A stretch of 64,000 nt of DNA from Pseudomonadota bacterium (GTDB taxonomy: Bacteria; Pseudomonadota; Gammaproteobacteria; Xanthomonadales; Rhodanobacteraceae). The notes under the pieces were generated by a model that saw only the letters and a program-made list of their open reading frames with translations, made no database searches and was not told the origin of the DNA. Below, in pieces: positions 26,014-34,712 of this stretch; within the stretch, counting starts at the first letter, position 1, and every line of letters begins with the position of its first letter. Made by a program: the position numbers and the translations under genes. The stretch is taken from positions 372,001-436,000 of the forward strand of contig JAEWGO010000007.1 of assembly GCA_023388255.1 (NCBI GenBank), written 5' to 3'.

Positions 26014-26896
26014 GATAGCGATCAGCCCGCGCCAGCTCGAAGTGTTCGCCACGATCGTTGCCGCCGGCAGCGTGCGCGCGGCGGCGGAGCAGCTTGGCTT
26101 GACCCAGCCGGCGGCGAGCATGGCGCTGGCCGAGCTGGAGCGACTGCTTGGCGCGCCGTTGTTCGACCGTCATCTGCAACGCCTGCATCTCAACGCGCAT
26201 GGCCGCGAACTGCTGCCCCGTGCGCGGGAGATCGTCGAGCGCCTGCGCGAGTTTGGCGCTGGCGCGACTGCCGCCGAGCCGAGCGGATCGCTGGCGGTTG
26301 GCGCCAGCAACACGATCGGCAACTATCTGGTCGGTGAACTGCTCGGCGGCTTCGTCGCCGCGCATCCACAGGTGAAGCTGAGCCTGCGCGTCGCCAACAG
26401 CGCCGAGATCCTCGCCGGCGTACTCGATTTCAGCCTCGACATCGGCTGCATCGAAGGGCCGCTCGTGCATGAGGACGTCGAGCTGGTCGACTGGCGCAAG
26501 GACGAACTCAAGGTGTGCGTGCGCGCCGACCATCCGCTTGCGAGGCGCAAGCTCCTGCATGCAGCTGACCTGATCGGGCAGCGCTGGATCCTGCGCGAAT
26601 CCGGTTCGGCCACCCGCTCAATCTTCGAAGATGCCAGCCGCGATGTGCTCGGTCCGCTCGATGTCGCGCTCGAGCTCGGCCAGAGCGAGGCGATCAAGCA
26701 GGCGGTGATCGCAGGACTCGGCATCGCCTGCCTGCCGCAGGCGGCGATTGCGGATGCCGTCGCGGCCGGTCGTCTGGTCGTTCTGAGGACGCCGTTTCTG
26801 CCGCTGACAAGAACGCTCGCGTTGGTGCTGCATCGCGCGCGTTGGCGCGGTGCGACCTTGAAGGCATTTTTGCGCAGTGTTCGAGCGGACGCATGA
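26012..26896 (+). CDS. LysR family regulator, YeiE-like
   Basis: A 294-residue LysR protein. The N-terminal winged helix-turn-helix reads ISPRQLEVFATIVAAGSVRA, AAEQLGLTQPAASMALAELE, and the C-terminal effector domain (about 92-290) includes SLAVGASNTIGNYLVGELLG and IKQAVIAGLGIACLPQAAIA. Its divergent position beside yeiH supports YeiE-like control of that transporter. The start is ATG 26012, likely leaderless (see the palindrome entry). Confidence 0.88.
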   Translation: MIAISPRQLEVFATIVAAGSVRAAAEQLGLTQPAASMALAELERLLGAPLFDRHLQRLHLNAHGRELLPRAREIVERLREFGAGATAAEPSGSLAVGASNTIGNYLVGELLGGFVAAHPQVKLSLRVANSAEILAGVLDFSLDIGCIEGPLVHEDVELVDWRKDELKVCVRADHPLARRKLLHAADLIGQRWILRESGSATRSIFEDASRDVLGPLDVALELGQSEAIKQAVIAGLGIACLPQAAIADAVAAGRLVVLRTPFLPLTRTLALVLHRARWRGATLKAFLRSVRADA

Positions 26897-26918
26897 ATCG
26901 CCCGCGTGGCGACAAGGG

Positions 26919-27947
26919 TCATGCGCGGCGGTGCGCGGCGAGATCGAGCGCGAGTTGCGCGGCGGCGAACAGGCTGCTCGCATCGGCGGTTCCGCTGCCG
27001 GCAAGATCGAGCGCGGTGCCGTGGTCGACCGACGTGCGGATGTACGGCAGGCCGAGCGTGACGTTGACCGCATGGCCGAAACCGGCGTGTTTGAGCACCG
27101 GCAATCCCTGGTCGTGGTACATCGCGAGCACCGCGTCGTAGCGTTCGAGTTGGCTCGGCACGAAGGCGGTGTCGGCGGGAATCGGGCCGTGCACGTCGAA
27201 GCCGGCCGCGCGCAGCTCGGCAATTGCCGGAGCGATCTGGTCGATCTCCTCGCGCCCGAGATGGCCACCTTCGCCGGCATGCGGATTGAGCCCGAGTACC
27301 GCGACGCACGGCGCGGCGATGCCGAAATGCGCGATCAGGTCATGCAGCAGGATGCGTGACGTGCGCACGATGCCGGTGCGCGTGATCGCCGCCGGCACCG
27401 CAGCGAGTGGCAGGTGCGTGGTCGCCAGCGCGACGCGCAGGGCGCCACTGCCGGCGCGGCCGCCGTGCGGCGCGGTCAGCATCATCACGACCTCGCAGCC
27501 GGCGCGCTGCGCGAAGAATTCGGTGTGGCCGGTGAACAGGATACCCGCGTCGTTGATGACGCCCTTGTGCACCGGTGCGGTGACGATCGCGTCGAACTCG
27601 CCGCTGGTCGCGCCGTCGGCGGCGCGCTTGAGCGTGGCGAGCACGTACGTGGCGTTGCGTGGGTCGAGCGCTCCCGCAATGACCGGCGCCTGCAGCGGCA
27701 ACGTGGCGACGCGCAGTTCGCCGGGTTTGCGCCTCGCGACGCCGACGACCGGATCGTAGTCGGAAACGTGCAACGCAACGCCGATGGCGTGCGCCGCGGC
27801 AGCAAGCAGGGAAGGATCGGCAATCGCGACAAGGTCGGCCGGGAAATCGCTGGCCGCGAGCCGTGCGATCAGCTCCGGACCTATGCCGGCGGGTTCGCCG
27901 GGAGTCAGCGCAAGGCGCGGCAACAACGGCGTGGGTGCTGTCGTCAA
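26919..27947 (-). CDS. pdxA: 4-hydroxythreonine-4-phosphate dehydrogenase
   Basis: PdxA oxidises 4-phosphohydroxythreonine in the DXP-dependent branch of pyridoxal phosphate synthesis. The 342-residue protein has LALTPGEPAGIGPEL at the N-terminus and the metal-binding histidines in LFTGHTEFFA, LGLNPHAGEGGHLG and MYHDQGLPVLKH. No ATG precedes the conserved start; TTG 27947 is the best candidate, giving LTTAPTPLLPRLALTPGEP. It lies 64 bases downstream of surA, keeping the usual lptD-surA-pdxA order. Confidence 0.94.
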   Translation of the reverse strand: MTTAPTPLLPRLALTPGEPAGIGPELIARLAASDFPADLVAIADPSLLAAAAHAIGVALHVSDYDPVVGVARRKPGELRVATLPLQAPVIAGALDPRNATYVLATLKRAADGATSGEFDAIVTAPVHKGVINDAGILFTGHTEFFAQRAGCEVVMMLTAPHGGRAGSGALRVALATTHLPLAAVPAAITRTGIVRTSRILLHDLIAHFGIAAPCVAVLGLNPHAGEGGHLGREEIDQIAPAIAELRAAGFDVHGPIPADTAFVPSQLERYDAVLAMYHDQGLPVLKHAGFGHAVNVTLGLPYIRTSVDHGTALDLAGSGTADASSLFAAAQLALDLAAHRRA

Positions 27948-28011
27948 TGCGAGGTCCGCGGAATGCGCCCGCGCCGGCGCGCCCGAATTGGCGCGCGGCG
28001 CGGACCAGGTG

Positions 28012-29361
28012 TCACGGTGAGCCGGCGGACCCGCTCGCCTTCGGCTCGATGTCGCCGCCGGGCAGGCGGATCTCGACATAGGCTTCGCTGCGCATCTGAC
28101 GCAGGAAGCTTTCGTACTCGTCATCGGCCTTGCGCTGGAACAGGATGTTCTTGGCCTGGTCGCGCTGCATTTCGCCGGACTTGTCGGTGCTGCGTGTGTC
28201 GACGAGCTGCATCACGTGCCAGCCAAGGTCGGTCTGGAACGGTTGCGAGATGTCGCCGACCTTCATGCCCTTCAGTACTTCGGCGACCTTCTGGCCGTAA
28301 CCGTCGAGCGGGAACCAGCCGAGATCGCCGCCGAGGCGCGCGGTGGTGTCGTCCTGCGAGGTCTCCTTGGCGACCTTTTCGAAGTCCTCGCCAGCGGCGA
28401 CGCGCGCCCGCTCCTTCTCGGCCAGCGCATGCGCCTGATCGCTGGAAACGAGTTCGGATGTCTTGATGAGGATGTGACGTGCGTGGAATTCCGGCACGAC
28501 TTCGGCGCCGGCATCGCGCTTGCCGAGCAGCTTGATGATATGGAACCCGTTCGGACCGCGCAGCGGTTCGGAAACCTGGCCTTCCTGGAGCTTGTCGGCG
28601 GCATCGAGCAGCGCCGGCGGCAGTTCGTCGCGATTGCGCCAGCCGAGGTCGCCGCCCTGCAGCGCGCTTTCGGCGTTCGAGTAGCGGATCGCCGCCGCCG
28701 CGAAATCCATTCCGCCGTCGATCTGCTTCTTAGCCTCGTCGGCCTTGGCATGCACGGCGTCGATCTGATCCGGGGTGGCGCCGTCCGGCACGTTGATGAC
28801 GATGTAGCCCAGATGCACCTGGCCGCGGTTGAGGTTGCCGTTCTTGACCAGGCTGTCGATTTCCGCATCGCTGATCTGCACGCGGCTCTGCGCCACGCGC
28901 TGGCGCAGGCGCTGCACGACCAGCTGGTCGCGCACGTTCCTGCGGAACTGGTTGTAGTCCAGACCCTGCTGCTCGATCGCGCCGCGCATCTGGCTGACGT
29001 CAAGCTTGTTCTGCTGCGCGATGCGACCGAGCGCCTGGTCGATGTCGGCATCGGATACCTTGACGCCGGTCGAATCGGCGCGCGCGACCTGCAGCTTCTG
29101 CATGATCAGACGATCGAGCAGCTGGCGTTCGAGCACGTCGTGCGGCGGCAGTTGCTGCGGGTTGTTTGCGAACTGCTGCGTGACCGTGGCGACCTGGCGG
29201 TCGAGTTCGCTCTGCAGCACGACGTCGTCGTCGACGACTGCGACGATGCCGTCGATCGGCGTGGCGGCACTCGCCGGCGCCGCGGCCGCCTGTGCCGACG
29301 CATGCTGCAGCGTTGCGAACACGACCAGCGCGAATACAAGGCCAATGAAAAGCTGTTTCAT
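28012..29361 (-). CDS. surA: Periplasmic chaperone and peptidyl-prolyl isomerase SurA
   Basis: A 449-residue SurA: signal peptide (MKQLFIGLVFALVVFATLQHASA), N-terminal chaperone helices from IDGIVAVVDDDVVLQSELDR, and two parvulin domains. The first runs from about 185 (HLGYIVINVPDG to GPNGFHIIKLL), the second from about 295 (EFHARHILIKTSEL to LGWHVMQLV). The C-terminal helix is YESFLRQMRSEAYVEIRL. It escorts unfolded outer-membrane proteins, including LptD encoded upstream, to the BAM complex. ATG 29361 is chosen because the signal peptide begins there; ATG 29448 would bury it. Confidence 0.96.
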   Translation of the reverse strand: MKQLFIGLVFALVVFATLQHASAQAAAAPASAATPIDGIVAVVDDDVVLQSELDRQVATVTQQFANNPQQLPPHDVLERQLLDRLIMQKLQVARADSTGVKVSDADIDQALGRIAQQNKLDVSQMRGAIEQQGLDYNQFRRNVRDQLVVQRLRQRVAQSRVQISDAEIDSLVKNGNLNRGQVHLGYIVINVPDGATPDQIDAVHAKADEAKKQIDGGMDFAAAAIRYSNAESALQGGDLGWRNRDELPPALLDAADKLQEGQVSEPLRGPNGFHIIKLLGKRDAGAEVVPEFHARHILIKTSELVSSDQAHALAEKERARVAAGEDFEKVAKETSQDDTTARLGGDLGWFPLDGYGQKVAEVLKGMKVGDISQPFQTDLGWHVMQLVDTRSTDKSGEMQRDQAKNILFQRKADDEYESFLRQMRSEAYVEIRLPGGDIEPKASGSAGSP

Positions 29362-29511
29362 GGGGATTCCGGAGATTTCGGTGCGCGGGGCACCTTGGAC
29401 AGGGAGTTTTGCGATCGGTTCGCCCGCTTGCGTCGCGGCGGAAAACAAGCGGCCTGAACGTGGATTCAGCTACGCGCAGACCGCGGCAGACAGGGACCTA
29501 TACCCCGCAGC

Positions 29512-31920
29512 CTATTGATAGCCGAGGATACCACGGCGCAGGAAGGTGTCCGTTTTCTGACCGAGCGAGCCGACACCCTTGAATTCGATCTCGAAATAGA
29601 TCGCATTGTCGGACTCGCCCTCGACGTCGTGGATCCAGCGTCGTGCGAGTACGCGCCAGGTGACGCAGCAGGTGTCGTGTTCGACGCCGAGGAAGCGTTC
29701 CAGTGTGCGGCCGCCGGTGCCGTTCGGATCGGTCGGTGCGGCGAGCGGGTCCTTCAGCGCATAGTTCTCGCGTCCGATCAGGCGCCAGGTCGGCGTCAGC
29801 GGAATTGCCGCGGACAGGTCGACCTGTTCGAGGAAGTCGCGGCGGTAGCGATACGACAGGTTGACGATGCCGTCGCTGCCGAAACGGTTCTGCACCGAGA
29901 AGGTCGAGAGGTCGGTGCGGTGCGTGTTCGGGTTCCATTGCTGGTCGAGCACGATGCGCCAGCGGTCCGACAGGTGCAGGTCGATCTCGCCGGCATAGGC
30001 CGAGCCGGAATAGGTCGTCGGCACCGGCAGATAGGTCGGCGCGGGTCCGGGCACCTGCACGCGCTGGTCGTCGAAATAGTGGATCTGGCCGAGGCTGGCC
30101 GAAATGCGTTCCTCGCCGGTGTCGTTCTCGAGGAAACGTGTGGTCAGCGCCAGCGACAGGTTGTTCGCATCCATCTGGCGATCGGCGCCGACGAAACGGT
30201 TGGTGCGGAACAGTTCGCCGAAACTGAACGGGATCTCCTGCGTGTCGAACAGCGGCAGGTCGGTCTGGTCGCGATACGGTACGCGCAGGTAGTACGCGCG
30301 CGGTTCCAGCGTCTGTGTCCACGATTCGTCGCCGAACCTCAGGCTGCGCTCGAACACCAGCCCGGTGTCGAGGCTGAAGATCGGCACGCCGCGGCTCGGA
30401 CTGGTCCGGCTCAGCAACGGATTCTGCGTCGCATCCAGGTGCGACAGGTCGTAGGTCGTGTAGCGATAGCCGATCTGCGGGCGGATGAAGTACGCCGAGG
30501 TCTCGATCGGGTAGGCGAGATACGGGAATACGTCGAGGCGCTGGCCTTCGAGCGGATGGATCTGGTTGCTCAGGCCACCGGAGTCGAGCTGCGAATACGC
30601 GCTCTTGCCGAAGGCGATGAACTCGGAATTCACGCCGGCAGTGAGATCGCCGAGAAAGGACTTCTCGGCGTCGAACGTCGCGCGTGGCAGGCGCCGGTAC
30701 GGCTCGAACTGCTTGCCGAGGGTCGGGTCGGTGATCTGGTTGCTGTCGCCGCCAAAGCTCGCGTTCCACCAGTCGCCGTGGCCGTAGACGTAGGCACTGG
30801 ACGGCAGGAAGCTGACCGCCGCGCTATATAGCCCGCGGCCGAAATCCTCGAAATAGCGATCGTCGGAGACACGGTTGATGTTGACCGCGGCCGACCAGTT
30901 GGCGCTGATCGAGGTGGTGTCCTTCCACTGGTACCACCAGCGGCTGCTGGGCAGTTGCTCGCCGTACTGGCTTTGCTCATCCTTGACGTTGCTGTCGTGC
31001 GGGATCGCCTCGAAATTGAACGAGCCGGTGCTGTGGTCGGTCAGGTAGCGGAATTCGGCGCCTAACATGACGCCGCGGTCGCTCATCAGGCGCGGGAACA
31101 GCGTGGCATCGTAGTTCGGCGCGAGGTTCAGGTAGTACGGCAGGGTCAGATCGAAACCGCGCCGGTTGCTGTAGCCGACATTCGGATACAGGAAGCCGCT
31201 GAGGCGGCGGTCGTCGAGCGGGAAACGCGCATACGGCAGCCACAGCACCGGCACGTTGTGCACGCGGAACGTGATGTCGCGGCCGCGGCCGACGCCCTCG
31301 GCGCGGTCGAGGTCCATCTCGCGCGCCTGGAACGCCCATTGCTGGTCGGAGACGTCGCAGGTCGAATAGGTCGCGCCGGTCATGCGCGCGTGGTCGACGT
31401 CGTCCATTACCGCGACCTGTGCCACGCCGTTGCCGCGCGATCCGAGCAGCTGGTAGCGGACGCCTTCGAGCGTGCAGCGGTCGAGGTCGTTGTTGCCCTT
31501 CGCGCGATCGGCCGACAGCAGCAGGCTGCGGTCCTGGTAGCGCACATTGCCTTCGGCCGAGTAGTCGGTGGTCTCGGTGTCGTAGGTCAGCTTGTCCGCG
31601 CGCAGCAGCAGGTCGAGCTGCTTGATCTGCGCGTGCTCCTCCAGCACGTAGTGCGTTCCATCCGGGCTGTGCACCTTGAGCGCGCTGGCGGCGCGCGCAA
31701 CGCTGTTGCGGTCGCCCTCGGTTGGCAGGCCGGGCACGTAGAAGTCGAGCAGGTCGTTCTTGCGGCACATCTCCCAGCTGGCCGGCTTCTTGGGGCATTT
31801 GAACACGCCAACCGGACAGGCAGGTGCGTCGCCCGCCGCTTCGGCGGCAGCCGGCAGGGCAAGAAGGATGGCGAGCGCAAGGCAGCAGCGCGGTCTTGCG
31901 GGAGCGGGGATCGGCGGCAC
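29512..31920 (-). CDS. lptD: LPS-assembly protein LptD
   Basis: The 802-residue outer-membrane protein inserts lipopolysaccharide into the outer leaflet together with LptE. GTG 31920 is followed by a signal peptide (CCLALAILLALPAAAEA). An OstA/LptA-like N-domain (HYVLEEHAQIKQLDLLLRAD to SLLLSADRAKG) follows, then a large beta-barrel. Cysteines suited to the essential inter-domain disulfides are present: an N-terminal group (CPVGVFKCP, WEMCRKN) and the adjacent pair in EHDTCCVTWRVLARRW near the C-terminus. It heads the lptD-surA-pdxA operon. Confidence 0.96.
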   Translation of the reverse strand: MPPIPAPARPRCCLALAILLALPAAAEAAGDAPACPVGVFKCPKKPASWEMCRKNDLLDFYVPGLPTEGDRNSVARAASALKVHSPDGTHYVLEEHAQIKQLDLLLRADKLTYDTETTDYSAEGNVRYQDRSLLLSADRAKGNNDLDRCTLEGVRYQLLGSRGNGVAQVAVMDDVDHARMTGATYSTCDVSDQQWAFQAREMDLDRAEGVGRGRDITFRVHNVPVLWLPYARFPLDDRRLSGFLYPNVGYSNRRGFDLTLPYYLNLAPNYDATLFPRLMSDRGVMLGAEFRYLTDHSTGSFNFEAIPHDSNVKDEQSQYGEQLPSSRWWYQWKDTTSISANWSAAVNINRVSDDRYFEDFGRGLYSAAVSFLPSSAYVYGHGDWWNASFGGDSNQITDPTLGKQFEPYRRLPRATFDAEKSFLGDLTAGVNSEFIAFGKSAYSQLDSGGLSNQIHPLEGQRLDVFPYLAYPIETSAYFIRPQIGYRYTTYDLSHLDATQNPLLSRTSPSRGVPIFSLDTGLVFERSLRFGDESWTQTLEPRAYYLRVPYRDQTDLPLFDTQEIPFSFGELFRTNRFVGADRQMDANNLSLALTTRFLENDTGEERISASLGQIHYFDDQRVQVPGPAPTYLPVPTTYSGSAYAGEIDLHLSDRWRIVLDQQWNPNTHRTDLSTFSVQNRFGSDGIVNLSYRYRRDFLEQVDLSAAIPLTPTWRLIGRENYALKDPLAAPTDPNGTGGRTLERFLGVEHDTCCVTWRVLARRWIHDVEGESDNAIYFEIEFKGVGSLGQKTDTFLRRGILGYQ

Positions 31921-32012
31921 GGAGTCGTTTCTTTGCGAAGCGAGGGCCGCTAGCTTGCCGAAACTGCCGACGCGCGGCAAACCCGCGTCGCCGGACGGCC
32001 TGCCAGCGTGGT

Positions 32013-32936
32013 TCAGCCCATCAGCGCAGCGACGTGCGCGGCGCTGCATTCGGCGAGCGCAGTCAGGCTGTAGCCGCCTTCGAGCGTCGACACGACGCGC
32101 CCGCGCGAATGGCGCTGGGCGAGGTCCACGAGCCGCTGTGTGATCCAGCGGTAGTCGTTGGTGTCCAGCGCGAGGTCGGCCAGTGGATCGAGCCGATGCG
32201 CATCGAATCCGGCCGAGATCATCAGCAGTTGCGGCTGGAATGCCTCCAGTGCCGGCAGCACGATGTCGATACAGGCCGCGCGGAACTCGGCGGAGGCGGC
32301 GCCCGCCGGCAGGGGCGCGTTGACGATGTTGCCCACGCCGTTCTCGCCGCGCGCGCCGGTGCCCGGATACAGCGGCCATTGGTGCGTGGACGCGTACAGC
32401 ACGCGCGGATCGGCCCAGAAGATGTCCTGCGTGCCATTGCCGTGGTGCACGTCGAAATCGACGATCGCGATGCGCTGCAGCCCATGCCGCGCGATCGCAT
32501 GCGCGGCGCCGACCGCGACATTGTTGAACAGGCAAAAGCCCATCGCGGCTGCTGGCGTCGCGTGGTGGCCGGGCGGTCGAACCGCGCAGAATGCGCGCCG
32601 GTTCCAGCCGGTGATCGCGCCATCGACGGCCGCGCAGACCGCGCCGGCGGCACGCAATGCGGCCTCGGCCGATCCGCGCGACATCGCGGTGTCGGCATCG
32701 AGACGGCGCAGGTCATCGCTCGGCGCGTAGTCGAGGATGTCCTCGATGAAGTCGACCCGATGCACGCGCGCGAGTTGCTCGCGCGTCGCATGCGGTGCGT
32801 CGATGCGGTCGAGCAGCGCGAATTGCGGATCGTCGAGCGCTTCGAGCACCGCGGCGAGGCGCGAGGGCGACTCCGGATGCTGCGGGCCCGGATCGTGTTC
32901 GAGGCAACTCGGATGCGTATACAGCGCGATCGTCAT
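32013..32936 (-). CDS. Histone-deacetylase-superfamily (acetylpolyamine/acetoin utilisation type) zinc amidohydrolase
   Basis: A 307-residue class II HDAC-like enzyme. The zinc and catalytic motifs are all there: RPPGHHATPAAAMGFCLFNN, IVDFDVHHGNGTQDIFW, LLMISAGFDAHRLDPLA and STLEGGYSLTALA. Bacterial members remove acetyl groups from polyamines or lysines. Its ATG overlaps the upstream hypothetical gene's stop by 4 bases (ATGA), so it is the last gene of a four-gene operon including the cobalamin adenosyltransferase. Confidence 0.92.
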   Translation of the reverse strand: MTIALYTHPSCLEHDPGPQHPESPSRLAAVLEALDDPQFALLDRIDAPHATREQLARVHRVDFIEDILDYAPSDDLRRLDADTAMSRGSAEAALRAAGAVCAAVDGAITGWNRRAFCAVRPPGHHATPAAAMGFCLFNNVAVGAAHAIARHGLQRIAIVDFDVHHGNGTQDIFWADPRVLYASTHQWPLYPGTGARGENGVGNIVNAPLPAGAASAEFRAACIDIVLPALEAFQPQLLMISAGFDAHRLDPLADLALDTNDYRWITQRLVDLAQRHSRGRVVSTLEGGYSLTALAECSAAHVAALMG

Positions 32937-33388
32937 GATGCCGTCGTCGTATGCATCGACAGCCCTTCGAAAGCGGCCAGCGCTGCTGCAGCGTCCCATC
33001 GCCGAGCCGCCGCGATCGTGCGCGTGTCCAGCCAGTCGGGAAACGGCGTTTCCTCGACCCGATGCGCGCCGCGTTCGGTGTGGCGTTCGTGCAGTCGCGC
33101 CAGCCGCATCGGTGCAAGGCGGTCCGCGATCCGCACCAGCGCAGGCCACAGGCGTTGGTGCACGAAGCTGATCTTTCCGTCGACGAGCCGGCAGACGAGC
33201 ACCTCGGGCGCCGCGCGCACGGCACGCGTGACAGCGAAGATGATGCGTCCTTGAGGGTGCGCCCACCAGTTGCCGCGGATCGGTGCTCCGGCGATCGCCT
33301 CGGCCAGCGACGGGATACCGTCGTGGCGACCGGACTCAAGCACGATACCGTGCCGCTCGATGAATGCCAGCGCCTCGGCCGCGGTCAT
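32933..33388 (-). CDS. Conserved hypothetical protein
   Basis: A 151-residue soluble protein with the conserved-looking blocks ALAFIERHGIVLESGRHDGI, APIRGNWWAHPQGRIIFAVT, VLVCRLVDGKISFVHQRLWP and FPDWLDTRTIAAARRWDAAA. It has no signal or membrane segment. I recall similar unnamed proteins in many Proteobacteria but no assigned function. It overlaps both neighbours by 4 bases (adenosyltransferase stop upstream, HDAC start downstream), so it is firmly in the operon. Confidence 0.75.
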   Translation of the reverse strand: MTAAEALAFIERHGIVLESGRHDGIPSLAEAIAGAPIRGNWWAHPQGRIIFAVTRAVRAAPEVLVCRLVDGKISFVHQRLWPALVRIADRLAPMRLARLHERHTERGAHRVEETPFPDWLDTRTIAAARRWDAAAALAAFEGLSMHTTTAS

Positions 33389-33951
33389 TCCGCAGCGGGG
33401 CGCTTGCGCCGCTCGTGCTGCCACAGCACTTCGCCGTGACCGGATGCCCGCGCCAGCACGCGTGCCAGCACGAACAGCAGGTCGGACAACCGGTTGAGAT
33501 AGCGCACCGCTTCCGCGCGCACCGTGTCGTGGCGGGCCAAGGTCACCGCCTCGCGCTCCGCGCGGCGGCAGATCGTGCGCGCCAGATGGCAGTGCGCCGC
33601 GGCCAAGCCGCCGCCGGGCAGGATGAAATCCTTGAGCGGCGGCAGGTCTTCGTTGAATGCGTCGAGTGTGTGTTCGAGCCGATCGATGTCGGCCGCGTGG
33701 ACCATCGCCATGCCGGGAATGCACAGTTCGCCGCCGAGGTCGAACAGGTCGTGCTGCACCTGGGTCAGTACATCGGTCACGCGCGCCGGAAGTTCGCAGG
33801 CGAGCACGATGCCGATCGCGCTGTTCAGTTCGTCGACGGTGCCGTACGCGGCCACGCGTGCCGAATCCTTCGCCACGCGCGTGCCGTCACCGAGTCCGGT
33901 CGTGCCATCGTCGCCGGTGCGGGTGTAGATCTTGGAGAGGCGGTTGCCCAT
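33385..33951 (-). CDS. Corrinoid (cob(I)alamin) adenosyltransferase, PduO type
   Basis: A 188-residue PduO-type ATP:cob(I)alamin adenosyltransferase. The N-terminal ATP site reads KIYTRTGDDGTTGLGDGTRV, with YGTVDELNSAIG, FILPGGGLAAAHCHLARTIC and RYLNRLSDLLFVLARVLA following. It transfers the adenosyl group of ATP to reduced cobalamin, making coenzyme B12 from imported corrinoid. It lies 41 bases after a BtuM-like membrane gene and overlaps the next gene by 4 bases. Confidence 0.94.
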   Translation of the reverse strand: MGNRLSKIYTRTGDDGTTGLGDGTRVAKDSARVAAYGTVDELNSAIGIVLACELPARVTDVLTQVQHDLFDLGGELCIPGMAMVHAADIDRLEHTLDAFNEDLPPLKDFILPGGGLAAAHCHLARTICRRAEREAVTLARHDTVRAEAVRYLNRLSDLLFVLARVLARASGHGEVLWQHERRKRPAAE

Positions 33952-33992
33952 GGTTGTAAGCCCTTCCCATCAAGGGCGGGTGGCATCCGCGG

Positions 33993-34604
33993 TCAGCGAT
34001 GCGCGCGAGCGCGCGTCGTGTCCCCGGCCAGCGATTCCGCCGCGAGGACCGTCGCCACGTGCAACGCCGCGGCAACACCGACGTACATCAAGGTCGTGCG
34101 CAGGTACGGCACATACCAGTCGCCGAGGTTCTGCATCCAGCCGGCGAAGCTGCGCGCCGGCACGCTGTCGCTGATCCAGTAGAAGCTGCCGTTCGACACC
34201 AGATAGCAGACGCTGGCCGCGACCACCGCGCTGCCGATCAGGCGCGCCAGTTCGCGTGTCTGCAGGCCGGCGTGGCCGTCACGCAGCCACGAACCGCCGA
34301 ACCACAACGCGCCGTAGCTCGGCAGCAGGAACCAGTACGCCGGCGACACGCAGTAGTGGCTCCAGAAGCTCGTGCCCTGGCCGGTGATCACGAAGAAGTC
34401 GATCAGCACCGCGAGCGCCATCAGTGCCGGGAACGCCCATTTCGCCGAGCCGCGCAGGTAAAACCCGGCGACGAAGAACACCGCCCACGAAGCGTCCGGC
34501 AACGCCGCGAAATGATTGACGCGGGTCGCGAGCATGACCAGGGCGAGAATCAGGAAGATGCCTGCGCGCAGGGTCGTCGAAAGAGGGGGCTGGGCGTTGT
34601 GCAT
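33993..34604 (-). CDS. Six-helix membrane protein, candidate BtuM-type cobalamin transporter
   Basis: A 203-residue protein with about six membrane helices and little else. Size, topology, the lone conserved-looking cysteine C85 in WSHYCVSPAYW, and the adenosyltransferase gene directly downstream fit BtuM. BtuM is a solitary ECF-type S component of Proteobacteria that binds cobalamin and removes its cyano ligand through a conserved Cys. The assignment rests on context and features, not on an alignment. No cobalamin riboswitch is visible upstream. Confidence 0.5.
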   Translation of the reverse strand: MHNAQPPLSTTLRAGIFLILALVMLATRVNHFAALPDASWAVFFVAGFYLRGSAKWAFPALMALAVLIDFFVITGQGTSFWSHYCVSPAYWFLLPSYGALWFGGSWLRDGHAGLQTRELARLIGSAVVAASVCYLVSNGSFYWISDSVPARSFAGWMQNLGDWYVPYLRTTLMYVGVAAALHVATVLAAESLAGDTTRARAHR

Positions 34605-34699
34605 GATTCGGGTCCGACGGAGCGAACCGCTAGTTTAGCCGAACCGTGCCGGGCCGCGCGTATCGTCGCAAGGGACTGCCGCACCACGGGTACCACCGC

Positions 34700-34712
34700 T
34701 ATGATCGCGACG
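34700..34712 (+). promoter_or_regulatory. -10 element abutting the ubiH start codon
   Basis: TATGAT (34700-34705) is one base from the -10 consensus and ends 7 bases before the GTG start at 34712, so transcription would begin at or beside the start codon. The -35 region is weak. No ribosome-binding site precedes the GTG, consistent with a leaderless message. Confidence 0.4.

Noticed and set aside
34605..34711. Cobalamin riboswitch before the BtuM-like gene
   Set aside because: No B12-box-like sequence or room for the fold in the 107 bases shared with divergent ubiH.
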